A stretch of DNA of 64,000 nt from Streptomyces sp. NRRL WC-3626 (GCF_000718785.1 NZ_JOCA01000017.1:62001-126000), one strand, 5' to 3'; counted from the first letter of the stretch, positions 16,449-25,997 are shown. Notes: a model not told the origin generated them from the letters alone. Numbers and translations: made by a program.

Positions 16449-17381
16449 GTGGACATCCTGCTGCCGGTCCTGTTCGCGCTGGGCGCCGCGTCGAGCAACG
16501 CCCTCGCGACCGTCCTCCAGCGCAAGGCCGCCCTGACCGTGCCACGCTCCGACGGTCTGCGGGCCGGTCTCATGCTCGATCTGCTGCGCCGCCCCGTCTG
16601 GCTCGCCGGCATCGCCGCCGTCGTCGCCGCGGCGGTCTGCCAGGCCGTGGCCCTCGCGACGGGTCCGCTGACGGTCGTCCAGCCCCTCCTCGTGCTGGAG
16701 CTGCCGTTCGCCCTGGTCATCGCCACCCTGCTGCTCCAGGGACGGCTGTCCCGCGTGAGCTGGCTGGCCGTCGCCTCCGTGGTGGCCGGACTGGCCGTCG
16801 CCCTGGCCGCCGCGTCCCCCGAGGGCAACCGCACCCAGGTCCCGATGGACCGGTGGATCCCGGCCCTCGCCGTCTGCGCGGCCGCCCTCGCCGGACTGGT
16901 GCTCGCGGCGCTGCGCCGGCCCGAGGGCCGGGGGCGTGCCGCCTGCTTCGGGCTGGCCACCGCCGTCGCGTACGCGGCGACGGCCGCGCTGATGAAGGCG
17001 TCGATGCACACCCTCGACGACGGCGGCCTCACCGCCTTCCTCACCGCGTGGCAGACCTACGGCTTCGCCCTCTTCGGCGTGGCCGCGCTGTTCTTCCTGG
17101 AGAACGCGATGCAGTCGGGCCCCCTCGTCGCCTCCCAGCCGGCCGTCACCCTCGGCGACGCCGCGGTGAGCCTGACCCTCGGCATCACCGTCTACGCCGA
17201 ATACGTACGGACCGGCTGGTGGCTGCTGCCCCAGCTGCTGGGCGTCGCGCTGATCGCGGCGGGCGTGCTCGCCCTCTCCCGGGTGCCGCTCGCCCACGCC
17301 CTGACCGGCGACGGCGCGGGGACGTCGGGAGAGGGGCCGGCGGTCAGGGACGATGCGTCAGATAGCCGCCCATGGAGGTGA
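16449..17381 (+). CDS. DMT-superfamily (EamA-like) integral membrane protein
   Basis: 310 aa with about nine or ten hydrophobic segments spread evenly over the protein. The first is A-L-G-A-A-S-S-N-A-L-A-T-V-L-Q-R-K-A-A, typical of an actinobacterial DMT transporter group. The two-half organisation suggests a drug/metabolite or ion transporter in the cytoplasmic membrane; the substrate is unknown. The GTG start at 16449 is preceded by GGAGGA. The last 38 bp overlap the end of convergent cchA. It is separated from the glycosidases by a terminator and is probably unrelated to either neighbour. Confidence 0.75.
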   Translation: MDILLPVLFALGAASSNALATVLQRKAALTVPRSDGLRAGLMLDLLRRPVWLAGIAAVVAAAVCQAVALATGPLTVVQPLLVLELPFALVIATLLLQGRLSRVSWLAVASVVAGLAVALAAASPEGNRTQVPMDRWIPALAVCAAALAGLVLAALRRPEGRGRAACFGLATAVAYAATAALMKASMHTLDDGGLTAFLTAWQTYGFALFGVAALFFLENAMQSGPLVASQPAVTLGDAAVSLTLGITVYAEYVRTGWWLLPQLLGVALIAAGVLALSRVPLAHALTGDGAGTSGEGPAVRDDASDSRPWR

Positions 17382-18291
17382 AGTACTCCGTCGCGGGCAG
17401 TTCCCGGCCGTCCTGCGTCCGTACGCGCGTGATGGCCAGGCCGCGATTGCGGCCGGTACGGGCGTCGGCTCCGGCGACGATCACCACGCCGTCGCCCTCG
17501 CGGTAGAAGATCCGGCCCGGAGTGCCGCCGTAGCGTCCCGTGGAGACGACGGCGGCCAGCACCTCGAGGCGCGCGCCCCTGTGGAAGGTGAAGGCGCTCG
17601 GATACGGCTCCGACTGGGCGCGCACCAGACGCTCCAGGTCCTCCGCCGGCCAGGACCAGTCGATACGGCTGTCCTCGATGGACCGCTTGTGGAAGAAACT
17701 CGCCCCGGATCGGTCCTGCCGGGTGAACTCCGTCCGGCCGGAAGCGATCAGGTCCAGCGCGCCGATGGTGACGGGGGCGATGAGGCCCACCGTCTTGTGG
17801 AAGAGGTCGGTCGCCGTGTCCGCCGGCCCCACCGGCACCGCCTCCTGCCGGACGATGTCGCCGGCGTCGAGCTCGTCGTTCATCATGTGCGCGGTGACGC
17901 CCACTTCGGGTTCACCGTTGATGAGGGCCCAGATCAGCGGGGAGAAGCCCGCGTACTTCGGCAGCAGCGAATCGTGCACGTTCAGGGTGCCGTGCCGGGG
18001 AAGACCGAAGATGCGCGGCGGGATCCACGTACGCCAGTTGTTCGCCACGATGATGTCCGGGTCGGCCTCCTTGAGCCGCTCGAACAGTTCCTCGTCGTCG
18101 GGCCGGTTGCGGATCACGACCGGTACGCCGTTCTCCTCGGCGAGGTCGGCGACCGAGTCGCTCCAGATCTTCTCGTACGCGTGCTCGCTCCTGGGGTGTG
18201 TCACCACCAGGACCACGTCGTGCTCGGAGTCCAGCAGGGCTTGCAGGGTGCGATGCCCCCAGGTCTGGTAACCGAACATGACGACCCGCAT
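17344..18291 (-). CDS. cchA: CchA: coelichelin N-formyltransferase
   Basis: 315 aa, of the methionyl-tRNA formyltransferase fold. It should transfer formyl from 10-formyl-tetrahydrofolate to the delta-N-hydroxyl-amine of ornithine, giving the first monomer used by the NRPS. The catalytic triad of the family is visible as N104-x-H106 in N-V-H-D-S-L-L-P and D142 in E-L-D-A-G-D. The C-terminal domain resembles other siderophore formyltransferases. ATG 18291 follows GAGGAGG. It is divergent from cchB, with an iron box about 40 bp upstream of its start. Confidence 0.95.
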   Translation of the reverse strand: MRVVMFGYQTWGHRTLQALLDSEHDVVLVVTHPRSEHAYEKIWSDSVADLAEENGVPVVIRNRPDDEELFERLKEADPDIIVANNWRTWIPPRIFGLPRHGTLNVHDSLLPKYAGFSPLIWALINGEPEVGVTAHMMNDELDAGDIVRQEAVPVGPADTATDLFHKTVGLIAPVTIGALDLIASGRTEFTRQDRSGASFFHKRSIEDSRIDWSWPAEDLERLVRAQSEPYPSAFTFHRGARLEVLAAVVSTGRYGGTPGRIFYREGDGVVIVAGADARTGRNRGLAITRVRTQDGRELPATEYFTSMGGYLTHRP

Positions 18292-18327
18292 GTGGTTCCT
18301 CCTCGTGCCAGGAATGGGCCAGGACAG

Positions 18328-18346
18328 TAAAGCAAGGCTTACCTAA
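18328..18346 (-). promoter_or_regulatory. Iron box (IdeR/DmdR1-type) for cchA
   Basis: On the minus strand this reads TTAGGTAAGCCTTGCTTTA. It matches the actinobacterial consensus TTAGGTTAGGCTNACCTAA in either orientation over most positions. It lies between the divergent cchA and cchB genes, 37 bp from the cchA start. Confidence 0.82.
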
Positions 18347-18431
18347 GCGGTCAACGGGGCTCATGGAGACTCGCGTTGACGGTCCGTCGGCTTCCAGGTG
18401 TCCGTTTTGCGCTATGGACAGCCTCGCAAGC

Positions 18432-18450
18432 TGAGCTTAGCCTTACCTAA
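18432..18450 (+). promoter_or_regulatory. Iron box for the cchB-cchE unit
   Basis: TGAGCTTAGCCTTACCTAA matches 15 of 19 positions of the IdeR/DmdR1 consensus TTAGGTTAGGCTCACCTAA. It lies about 100 bp before the cchB start and 85 bp from the cchA iron box, so each gene of the divergent pair seems to have its own site. Confidence 0.8.
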
Positions 18451-18552
18451 GTTTGGGGCGCGGGTCTTCGGCGTGCCCATCCTCCGTACTTCCCGATGCT
18501 CGACCAACGGCGGCCTGCCCCGCACGGCCGCCGTCCGCACGATGGGAGTGAC

Positions 18553-19899
18553 ATGGCAGAGGCTCGTCCTGACGACGCCCCGGTGGTCCACGACATCATT
18601 GGTATCGGCTTCGGTCCGTCCAACGTGGCCATGGCGATCGCGCTCAGCGAGCACAACGCACGCGCCGGCGAAGAGGAGGCGGTCAGCGCCCACTTCTTCG
18701 AGCAGCAGCCGCGCTTCGGCTGGCACCGAGGCATGCTGATCGACGACGCGACCATGCAAGTGTCCTTCCTCAAGGACCTGGTGACGCTCCGGAACCCGGC
18801 CAGCGAGTACAGCTTCCTGTGCTACCTCAAGAGCAGGGAACGGCTGATCGACTTCATCAACCACAAGAACCTCTTCCCGCTGCGCGTGGAGTTCCACGAC
18901 TACTTCGAGTGGGCCGCCGGCAAGGTCGACGACATGGTCTCCTACGGCCACGAGGTCGTCGGCGTCATGCCCGTCGCCGGTGACGACGGCGTCGAGTGCC
19001 TGGACGTGACGGTCCGGTCGGGGGAGGGGCTTGCCGTCCACCGCGCCCGCAACCTCGTCATCGGCACCGGCCTGCGTCCCCTCATGCCGGAGAACACCGA
19101 GCGCACCGATCGCGTCTGGCACAACTCCGAACTGCTCGCCAGAGTCGGCGAACTGGAGGGCACCGCCCCGACCCGGTTCGTCGTCGTGGGCGCCGGACAG
19201 AGCGCCGCCGAGAACGTCGCCTACCTTCACCGGCGCTTCCCCGAGGCCGAGGTCTGCGCCGTCTTCGCCCGCTACGGCTACAGCCCGGCCGACGACAGCG
19301 GCTTCGCCAACCGCATCTTCGACCCGGCCGCCGTCGACGACTACTTCACCGCTCCGGACAGCGTCAAACGCCGGCTGATGGACTACCACGGCAACACCAA
19401 CTACTCCGTGGTGGACATCGACCTGATCGACGACCTGTACCGGCAGATGTACCAGGAGAAGGTGCTCGGCACCGAACGCCTGCGCTTCCTCAACGTCTCC
19501 CGGCTCACCGACGTCACCGAGACCCCCGACCGCGTCGAGGCCACCGTCACCTCCCTGGTCACGGGGGAACAGACCCGGCTGGACGCCGACGTCGTGGTCT
19601 TCGCCACCGGTTACACACCCGCCGACCCCGTCGGTCTGCTCGGTGAGGTCGCGGACCGCTGCCTGCGCGACGAGGAGGGCCGCGTCCGCGTCGAACGGGA
19701 CTACCGCATCGCCACGGACCCCGGTCTGCGCTGCGGCATCTATCTGCAGGGCGGCACCGAGCACACCCACGGCATCACCTCCTCGCTGCTGTCCAACACC
19801 GCCGTCAGGGTCGGTGAGATCCTCGACTCGCTCCTCGATCGGGGTCTCAAGTCCGCTTCGGACGAAGCCCGTTCGGTCGCCGACGGCACCGCCCGGTAA
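18553..19899 (+). CDS. cchB: CchB: L-ornithine N5-monooxygenase
   Basis: 448 aa, a SidA/IucD-type flavin monooxygenase that hydroxylates the side-chain amine of L-ornithine using FAD, NADPH and O2. The FAD-binding motif G-I-G-F-G-P-S-N is at about residues 17-24. The NADPH-binding motif V-V-V-G-A-G-Q-S-A-A-E-N is at about 213-224. The F-A-T-G-Y motif lies at about 350. ATG 18553 was chosen because GGGAG precedes it; an in-frame upstream start at 18496 would add 19 residues without a better site. It is the first gene of an iron-regulated unit with cchC, cchD and cchE. Confidence 0.96.
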   Translation: MAEARPDDAPVVHDIIGIGFGPSNVAMAIALSEHNARAGEEEAVSAHFFEQQPRFGWHRGMLIDDATMQVSFLKDLVTLRNPASEYSFLCYLKSRERLIDFINHKNLFPLRVEFHDYFEWAAGKVDDMVSYGHEVVGVMPVAGDDGVECLDVTVRSGEGLAVHRARNLVIGTGLRPLMPENTERTDRVWHNSELLARVGELEGTAPTRFVVVGAGQSAAENVAYLHRRFPEAEVCAVFARYGYSPADDSGFANRIFDPAAVDDYFTAPDSVKRRLMDYHGNTNYSVVDIDLIDDLYRQMYQEKVLGTERLRFLNVSRLTDVTETPDRVEATVTSLVTGEQTRLDADVVVFATGYTPADPVGLLGEVADRCLRDEEGRVRVERDYRIATDPGLRCGIYLQGGTEHTHGITSSLLSNTAVRVGEILDSLLDRGLKSASDEARSVADGTAR

Positions 19900-19910
19900 C
19901 GTACGTCCGC

Positions 19911-20972
19911 ATGAGCACGACTGCGGTGGAGCGTCCCGCCGCTCCCGGGGCCGTCACCGGTCCCCGACAGCGGCGGGTCGCGGGGCTGAGCGCGCTGGCG
20001 TTACTACTCGTGATCGCGGGGGTCGTGTCGCTGGCCGTCGGCGCCCGGGCGCTGACCCCCTCGGAGGTGTGGCACGGGCTGTTCGCGGCGCCGGAGCCGG
20101 ACCAGCGGCTCACCGAGATCAGACTCATCGTGCGCACCGTGCGGGTGCCCCGCACGGTCCTCGCGATCGTGGCGGGCGTCGCCCTCGGGGTCGGCGGCGC
20201 GCTGATCCAGGGGTACACGCGCAACCCGATCGCGGACACCGGCCTGCTGGGCGTGAACTCCGGCGGGTCGTTCGCCGTGGTGACGGCGATCGCCGTGTTC
20301 GGGCTCTCCGACCCGTTCCAGTACCTCTGGTTCGCCTTCCTCGGGGCGGCGGTCGCCGGTGTGGTGGTGTTCGGGCTGGCGAGCATCGGCCGGGGGGCCG
20401 GCAATCCGCTGACGCTCGCCCTGGCCGGGCAGGGGGTCACCGTCTTCCTGGCGGCGATGACGACCGCGGTCGCGCTCTCGGACCAGAAGTCCCTGAACGC
20501 GCTGCGGTTCTGGAACGCCGGCTCCGTCGCCGGAGTCGGCTTCGACGTCATCTGGCCGGTGACCGTGTTCATCGCGGCCGGGCTGGTGCTGGCACTGACC
20601 ACGCTGCCCGCCCTCAACCTGCTCAACCTGGGCGACGACGTCGCGCGCGGCCTCGGCGTCAACATCGCGCTGACCCGCACCGTCGGCATCGCCGCCATCA
20701 CGCTGCTGGCGGGCGCGGCGACGGCCGCCTGCGGCCCCATCGCCTTCGTCGGGCTGATGGTGGCCCATGTGGCCCGCCACCTCACCGGCCCGGACTACCG
20801 CTGGCTGGTGCCGTACGCCGGTCTGCTCGGCGCGGTCGTCCTGCTGGTCTGCGACATCGTGGGGCGTCTGGTGGTGCGCCCGGGCGAACTCGACGCCGGC
20901 ATCCTCGTCGCCCTGCTCGGCGCCCCGTTCTTCGCGGCACTGGTGTGGCGCGGAAAGTTCAGGAACGCGTGA
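19911..20972 (+). CDS. cchC: CchC: FecCD-type siderophore ABC permease
   Basis: 353 aa, very hydrophobic, with about nine or ten transmembrane helices. It contains the family's G-Y-T-R-N-P-I-A-D-T-G-L-L-G-V-N-S-G block (about residues 101-118) and the G-D-D-V-A-R-G-L-G-V coupling region near residue 243. With CchD it should form the membrane channel for ferri-coelichelin import. It starts 11 bp after cchB, and its stop codon overlaps the GTG start of cchD, indicating translational coupling. Confidence 0.95.
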   Translation: MSTTAVERPAAPGAVTGPRQRRVAGLSALALLLVIAGVVSLAVGARALTPSEVWHGLFAAPEPDQRLTEIRLIVRTVRVPRTVLAIVAGVALGVGGALIQGYTRNPIADTGLLGVNSGGSFAVVTAIAVFGLSDPFQYLWFAFLGAAVAGVVVFGLASIGRGAGNPLTLALAGQGVTVFLAAMTTAVALSDQKSLNALRFWNAGSVAGVGFDVIWPVTVFIAAGLVLALTTLPALNLLNLGDDVARGLGVNIALTRTVGIAAITLLAGAATAACGPIAFVGLMVAHVARHLTGPDYRWLVPYAGLLGAVVLLVCDIVGRLVVRPGELDAGILVALLGAPFFAALVWRGKFRNA

Positions 20973-22054
20973 GCGGGGCCGGGGTGAAGGTGAACGGGGC
21001 GGACGGGAAGGCGTCGTTGACGCCGGGCGTGCGGTTCGGCGGGGTGTCGTTCGTGTGGCGGCCCTGGCTCGTGCTCGTCACGCTGCTGCTGGCGGCCGTG
21101 ACGTTCCTGTTGTTCTGTGTGTCCATCGCCGTGGGGGACTTCCCCATCGCCCTGCCCCAGGTGATGGCCACGCTGGCCGGCCGGGGCGAGCGGGTCGACG
21201 AGTTCGTGATCATGGACCTGCGGATGCCGCGCGCGCTGGCCGGGCTCGTCGTGGGCGTCGCGCTCGGCGTGTCCGGCGCCATCACCCAGTCCATCGCCCG
21301 CAACCCGCTGGCCAGTCCGGACGTGCTCGGGATCACCGGCGGAGCGAGCGCGACCGCCGTCTTCCTGGTCACCGTGTCGGGCGGGACCTCTGCGGCGATC
21401 ATGAACTCCGTGGGCCTGTCCGCGGCAGCGCTCCTCGGCGGACTCGGCACCGGGCTGCTGGTGTACTTCCTCGCGTGGCGGCGCGGCATCGACGGCTTCC
21501 GGCTCATCCTCATCGGTGTCTCGGTGAGCGCCGTGACGGAGGCGATCACCTCCTGGCTGCTGGTCACGGCCGACATCAGGGACGTTGCCCAGGCCCAGGC
21601 CTGGCTCGTCGGCTCGCTGGACGACCGGTCGTGGGACGAGGTCCGGGTGGCCCTGTGGGGCACGCTCGTCCTGCTGATCGTGGTCACGGGCGTGGCGTTC
21701 CAGTTCAAGCCGATGCACCTCGGCGACGACGTCGCCGCGGGCCTGGGCGTCCGCTACTCGGCGGTGCGCGCCGTCCTGCTGCTGTGCGCGGTCCTGCTGG
21801 CCGGCGTGGCGGTGGGCGCGGCCGGTCCCGTCCCCTTCGTGGCGCTGGTCGCACCGCAGGTGGCGATGCGTCTGGCACGGTGCCCCACCCCGCCGATGGT
21901 GGCCTCCGGGGCGTTCGGCGCCCTGCTGCTGATCGGCGCGGACCTGATCGCGCGCACGGCACTGCCCTTCACCCTTCCGGTCGGTGTGGTCACCGCGGCG
22001 ATCGGCGGCCCCTTCCTCGTCCATCTGCTGGTGCGTGCCAACAGGCGCGGATAA
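20969..22054 (+). CDS. cchD: CchD: FecCD-type siderophore ABC permease
   Basis: 361 aa from the GTG at 20969, which overlaps the cchC stop (GTGA). It has the second FecCD signature (A-R-N-P-L-A-S-P-D-V-L-G-I-T-G-G) and G-D-D-V-A-A-G-L-G-V. It is the partner of CchC in a heterodimeric importer. The frame stays open far upstream through cchC, but those codons are a shadow. GTG at 20984 is an alternative start. Confidence 0.94.
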   Translation: MSGAGVKVNGADGKASLTPGVRFGGVSFVWRPWLVLVTLLLAAVTFLLFCVSIAVGDFPIALPQVMATLAGRGERVDEFVIMDLRMPRALAGLVVGVALGVSGAITQSIARNPLASPDVLGITGGASATAVFLVTVSGGTSAAIMNSVGLSAAALLGGLGTGLLVYFLAWRRGIDGFRLILIGVSVSAVTEAITSWLLVTADIRDVAQAQAWLVGSLDDRSWDEVRVALWGTLVLLIVVTGVAFQFKPMHLGDDVAAGLGVRYSAVRAVLLLCAVLLAGVAVGAAGPVPFVALVAPQVAMRLARCPTPPMVASGAFGALLLIGADLIARTALPFTLPVGVVTAAIGGPFLVHLLVRANRRG

Positions 22055-22095
22055 ACGGGTAACGAAGCAATGCACGAATCGACGAGGGGGGCCCT

Positions 22096-22935
22096 GTGGT
22101 CACTCGGTCCATCACCAAGATCGCGACGAAGGCGGACGCCGCCTCGCGGCTGACGGCCGACGGTGTCACGGTCGGCTACGGCGCGCGCACCGTCATCGAC
22201 GGCCTCGACGTCGCCATCCCGTCCGGCGAGGTCACCACCATCATCGGCCCCAACGGCTGCGGGAAATCGACCCTGTTGCGGACCCTCGCGCGGCTGCTGA
22301 AGCCGACGGGCGGAACGGTGGTGCTGGACGGCGAGGACATCGCCGGACTCAGGACCAGGGACGTGGCGAAGAAGCTCGGCCTGCTGCCGCAGGCGCCGGT
22401 CGCCCCCGAGGGGCTGACGGTGGCCGACCTGGTCGCGCGCGGCCGCCATCCGCACCAGAGCTGGCTGCGGCAGTGGTCGTCGGACGACGCCGGGGTGGTG
22501 GAGCGCGCCCTGGCCATGACCGGCGTGTCCGACCTGGCCGACCGCGCGGTCGACACCCTGTCCGGCGGGCAGCGGCAGCGCGTCTGGATCTCCATGACCC
22601 TGGCCCAGGGCACCGACCTGCTGCTCCTCGACGAACCGACGACCTATCTGGACCTGGCGCACGCGGTCGACGTACTCGACCTGGTCGACGACCTGCGCGG
22701 GTCGGGGTGCACGGTGGTGATGGTGCTGCACGACCTCAATCTGGCCGCGCGCTACAGCGACAACCTCGTGGTGATGCGCGAGGGCTCCGTCCTCGCCCAG
22801 GGCCACCCGCGCGACGTCATCACGGCCGAGCTGCTGCGGGAGGCGTTCGGACTGCGGGCCAAGGTGATCGACGATCCGGTGGGCGACCGGCCCCTGATCG
22901 TGCCGATCGGCCGTACGCACGTTCAACTCGACTAG
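22096..22935 (+). CDS. cchE: CchE: siderophore importer ATP-binding protein
   Basis: 279 aa, FepC/FhuC-type ATPase. It has Walker A G-P-N-G-C-G-K-S-T, signature L-S-G-G-Q-R-Q-R, Walker B L-L-L-L-D-E-P-T-T, and the H-D-L-N switch. It powers the CchC/CchD channel. The GTG start at 22096 follows a G-rich ribosome site, 41 bp after cchD. It ends the cchB-cchE unit; a separate iron box precedes cchF. Confidence 0.95.
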   Translation: MVTRSITKIATKADAASRLTADGVTVGYGARTVIDGLDVAIPSGEVTTIIGPNGCGKSTLLRTLARLLKPTGGTVVLDGEDIAGLRTRDVAKKLGLLPQAPVAPEGLTVADLVARGRHPHQSWLRQWSSDDAGVVERALAMTGVSDLADRAVDTLSGGQRQRVWISMTLAQGTDLLLLDEPTTYLDLAHAVDVLDLVDDLRGSGCTVVMVLHDLNLAARYSDNLVVMREGSVLAQGHPRDVITAELLREAFGLRAKVIDDPVGDRPLIVPIGRTHVQLD

Positions 22936-22956
22936 TCCGCAATAAAGTTATACCGG

Positions 22957-22975
22957 TTAGGCTAGGCTTGCCTTA
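22957..22975 (+). promoter_or_regulatory. Iron box for cchF-cchG
   Basis: TTAGGCTAGGCTTGCCTTA matches 16 of 19 positions of the IdeR/DmdR1 consensus. It lies in the 112-bp gap after cchE, 72 bp before the cchF start. Confidence 0.85.
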
Positions 22976-23047
22976 TCTCCATGGGGTACGGTTTGCCTGC
23001 CCTCGGTCAGGGGCGCAGCGGACAGCGCACGAGCAAGGGGACACCGG

Positions 23048-24106
23048 ATGCTCCACCACAGAACGACGCGTACGAGACCATGGCGACGAGTGGCGGCGGT
23101 CCTGTCCGCGGCGACGCTCGGAGCCGGGCTCCTCGCGGGATGCGGCTCCGACTCGGACGCCTCGGACAAGGCGGCCGACACCGGTTCGACCGCCTCGGCC
23201 GGCGCCTTCCCGGTCACCGTGGAGCACGCTTTCGGATCCACGACCGTCGACAAGGCCCCCGAGCGCGTCGTCACCGTCGGCTACACCGACGACCAGACCG
23301 TCCTGGCGTTCGGCGTCAAGCCGGTCGGCATGACCGACCAGTACCCGAACCCCACGGGGCAGAGCCCCGACATCAACACCCAGTGGCCCTGGGTGAAGGA
23401 CAAGTGGGGCGATGCCGAGCCCGAGGTCGTCATGAAGAACGGTGACGCCGGCCCCAACTACGAGAAGATCGCCGCGCTGCGCCCCGATCTGATCATCGCG
23501 GTCTACTCCGAGATCGACCAGGCCGGCTACGACAAACTCTCCAGGATCGCTCCGACGGTGGGCCGTACCAAGGCGGAGAAGGAACTCTTCAGCGCCCCCT
23601 GGCAGGACAACGCCCTGCACATCGCCAAGGCCCTCGGCAAGGCGGAGGAGGGCGCGAAGATGGTCGAGGACATCGAGGGCAGGCTCGACACGGCCAAGAA
23701 GGACCACCCAGAGTTCGCCGGGCAGTCCGCCGTCGCACTGTCCTGGTACGAGAACTCGGTGGCGCCCTTCACCTCCACCGACGTACGCGGACGCCTGGTG
23801 TCGGGCATCGGCTTCACCTACCAGACCAAGATCGACGACATCGCCGGCGGCAGCTTCTACACCAAGCTCTCCCCCGAGCGCGTGGACCTCGTCGACGTCG
23901 ACCACATCTTCGTCATCAACGACGAGGCGGACACCGAGGCGCTGAAGAAGTTCAAGCTCTTCGCCAACCTCGACGCCGTGAAGAAGGGCAACGTGTCGTA
24001 CCTGCCGGACAGCGAGGGCCCCGCGGTCGGAGCGGCCATCTCGCAGGGCACCCTGCTGTCGATGCCGTACGCCGTCGACGAACTCGTCAGGTCGGCGGCC
24101 GAGTGA
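23048..24106 (+). CDS. cchF: CchF: ferri-siderophore-binding lipoprotein
   Basis: 352 aa. The N-terminus is a lipoprotein signal peptide with the lipobox L-L-A-G-C; Cys32 would be lipidated, anchoring the protein outside the membrane. The rest is a class III (FepB/FhuD-type) periplasmic-binding fold with the opening P-E-R-V-V-T-V-G-Y and a connecting long helix. It should capture ferri-coelichelin and pass it to CchCDE. It is followed 34 bp later by cchG. Confidence 0.95.
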   Translation: MLHHRTTRTRPWRRVAAVLSAATLGAGLLAGCGSDSDASDKAADTGSTASAGAFPVTVEHAFGSTTVDKAPERVVTVGYTDDQTVLAFGVKPVGMTDQYPNPTGQSPDINTQWPWVKDKWGDAEPEVVMKNGDAGPNYEKIAALRPDLIIAVYSEIDQAGYDKLSRIAPTVGRTKAEKELFSAPWQDNALHIAKALGKAEEGAKMVEDIEGRLDTAKKDHPEFAGQSAVALSWYENSVAPFTSTDVRGRLVSGIGFTYQTKIDDIAGGSFYTKLSPERVDLVDVDHIFVINDEADTEALKKFKLFANLDAVKKGNVSYLPDSEGPAVGAAISQGTLLSMPYAVDELVRSAAE

Positions 24107-24140
24107 GGACGGCCGGCCGCACTCCCCGTCCGCGAGCCCC

Positions 24141-25940
24141 GTGGGCAGCGGTGTGACCACGACCGCACCACGCGTCGCCCCGGCCGCGCTGCGCACGGCG
24201 ACCGGACGCGAGGCGACCCGATGGGTCGCGGCCCACTGCCGCGACGTGCCCTGGCTGACGGCCGCCACCGTGCTCACCACGGTGGCCGGGGCGGCCCTCC
24301 AGGTACTCCCCGTCCTCCTGCTCGGCCGGGTCGTCGACGGCGTGGCCGACGGCGCGTCACGCTCGGTCCTCGTCACCATCGGCGTACTGATCGGGGCCGC
24401 CGCGCTGCTCGGCGCGGCGGCCACCGCGGTGTCGACGTATCTGATCGGACGGCTGGGCGCCGATCTCCTCGCGCGGCTGCGCGAGGGCGCCGTCCGTGCC
24501 GTCCTCGGCATGCCCAGCGCACGCATCGAGCAGGTCGGCAGGGGAGACGTCCTGTCCAGGGTCGGCGACGACGTCGCCGTCATCTCCAAGGGCATCCGCA
24601 CGGCCGTTCCCACGGTGTTCTCGGCGGGGGTGCTGGTCGCCATCGCCACCCTCGGCATGTTCGGCCTGGACTGGCGGCTCGGGCTGGCGGGCGCCGGCGC
24701 GCTGCCCGCGTACGCGCTCGCCCTGCGCTGGTACCTGCCCCGTTCGGCGCCGCTCTACCGGGAGCAGCGCATCGCCCAGGCCGACCGCGCACAGGCCCTG
24801 ATCAGCGGCCTCAACGGGATCGACACCGTCCGGGCCTACCGTCTGGAGGAGGCGTTCCGGGAGCAGGTGACCCGGGAGTCCTGGCGGGTGCGCGATCTCG
24901 GGATCGACGTCTTCCGGTTCTTCGGCCGCTTCGTGGGCAGGGAGAACCGCGCCGAGTTCATCGGCCTGGTCCTCATCATCGTCGTGGGGTACGCCCTGCT
25001 GGAGGCCGACGCCGCCACACTGGGCGAGGTCTCCGCGGCCCCGCTGCTGTTCCACCGACTGTTCGGCCCGCTGGGCCTGATCATGTTCACCTTCGACGAG
25101 GCGCAGAAGTCGGGCGCCAGCCTGACCCGGCTGGTCGGCGTCCTGGGCGAGCCCGCCGAGGAGCGGCTGGTGGGCGACGCGACCGCCCTGCAGGCCGGCA
25201 CGGCGCCACTGCCGGTGACCGTACGGGGACTGACGTTCACCTATCCCGGCGGCGAGGAACCCGTGCTCAGGGACATCGACCTGACCATCCCGGCGGGCGG
25301 TTCGCTCGCGCTGGTCGGGGCGACGGGCGCCGGCAAGACCACCCTCGCCGCGCTCGTCGCCGGCATCGGGACACCGCAGGCCGGGTCGGTCCGCATCGGG
25401 CCGACCGACCTCGCCGGACTGGACGAGGCCGGGGCACGGGCACTGGTGAGCATCCTCACCCAGGAGACCCATGTGTTCTCCGGTCCGCTCGCCGCCGACC
25501 TGAGGCTGGCGGCACCGGAGGCGACCGACGCCGAGCTGACGGCAGCCCTGCGTACGGCCGGCGCGGGCGAGTGGGCCGAATCGCTGCCCGAGGGGCTGAA
25601 CACCCCGGTCGGCGAGGGCGGCGCACGTACGGACGTCACCAAGGTCGCCCAGATCGCCCTGGCCAGACTGGTGCTGACCAGGGCGCCGGTGGTGGTGCTC
25701 GACGAGTCGACCGCCGAGGCCGGCAGCGAGGGGGCCGCCGAGCTGGAACGCGCCGTGCTGGCCGCCTGCGAGGGCCGGACCACCCTGTTCGTGGCACACC
25801 GGCTGACCCAGGCGATGGCGGCGGACCGGATCGCCGTACTGGACGCCGGACGCGTCGTCGAACAGGGGCGGCACGAGGAGCTGGTGGCCGCGGACGGCCG
25901 GTACGCGCGCCTCTGGCAGGCATGGCGCGAGGGTAGTTAG
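24141..25940 (+). CDS. cchG: CchG: ABC exporter half-transporter with intact Walker motifs but lost signature
   Basis: 599 aa from GTG 24141; GTG 24153 is also possible. About residues 30-330 hold six membrane helices of a type I exporter, followed by an ATPase domain. Walker A G-A-T-G-A-G-K is intact (residues 393-399), and Walker B plus catalytic Glu read V-V-V-L-D-E. The ABC signature expected after G-E-G-G is replaced by T-D-V-T-K-V-A-Q (497-504). The H-loop A-H-R-L is present. The partner half is probably CchI, which shows the opposite pattern. The likely role is export of apo-coelichelin. The stop codon lies inside the iron box of cchH. Confidence 0.92.
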   Translation: MGSGVTTTAPRVAPAALRTATGREATRWVAAHCRDVPWLTAATVLTTVAGAALQVLPVLLLGRVVDGVADGASRSVLVTIGVLIGAAALLGAAATAVSTYLIGRLGADLLARLREGAVRAVLGMPSARIEQVGRGDVLSRVGDDVAVISKGIRTAVPTVFSAGVLVAIATLGMFGLDWRLGLAGAGALPAYALALRWYLPRSAPLYREQRIAQADRAQALISGLNGIDTVRAYRLEEAFREQVTRESWRVRDLGIDVFRFFGRFVGRENRAEFIGLVLIIVVGYALLEADAATLGEVSAAPLLFHRLFGPLGLIMFTFDEAQKSGASLTRLVGVLGEPAEERLVGDATALQAGTAPLPVTVRGLTFTYPGGEEPVLRDIDLTIPAGGSLALVGATGAGKTTLAALVAGIGTPQAGSVRIGPTDLAGLDEAGARALVSILTQETHVFSGPLAADLRLAAPEATDAELTAALRTAGAGEWAESLPEGLNTPVGEGGARTDVTKVAQIALARLVLTRAPVVVLDESTAEAGSEGAAELERAVLAACEGRTTLFVAHRLTQAMAADRIAVLDAGRVVEQGRHEELVAADGRYARLWQAWREGS

Positions 25941-25955
25941 GTAAGCCTAAGTCAG
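25937..25955 (+). promoter_or_regulatory. Iron box for cchH-cchI, overlapping the cchG stop codon
   Basis: TTAGGTAAGCCTAAGTCAG matches 14 of 19 positions of the reverse orientation of the iron-box consensus. The TAG stop of cchG (25938-25940) is part of it. It lies 42 bp before the cchH start. Confidence 0.75.
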
Positions 25956-25997
25956 GTTGCTTGCTCTCATTTCCTTGGAAAGGGTGCTGAGTCTTCG

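Noticed and set aside
23048..25940. The possibility that cchF-cchG form an importer unit distinct from coelichelin
   Set aside because: The genes lie between cchE and cchH in the order known for coelichelin clusters and have their own iron box, so they belong to the same system.
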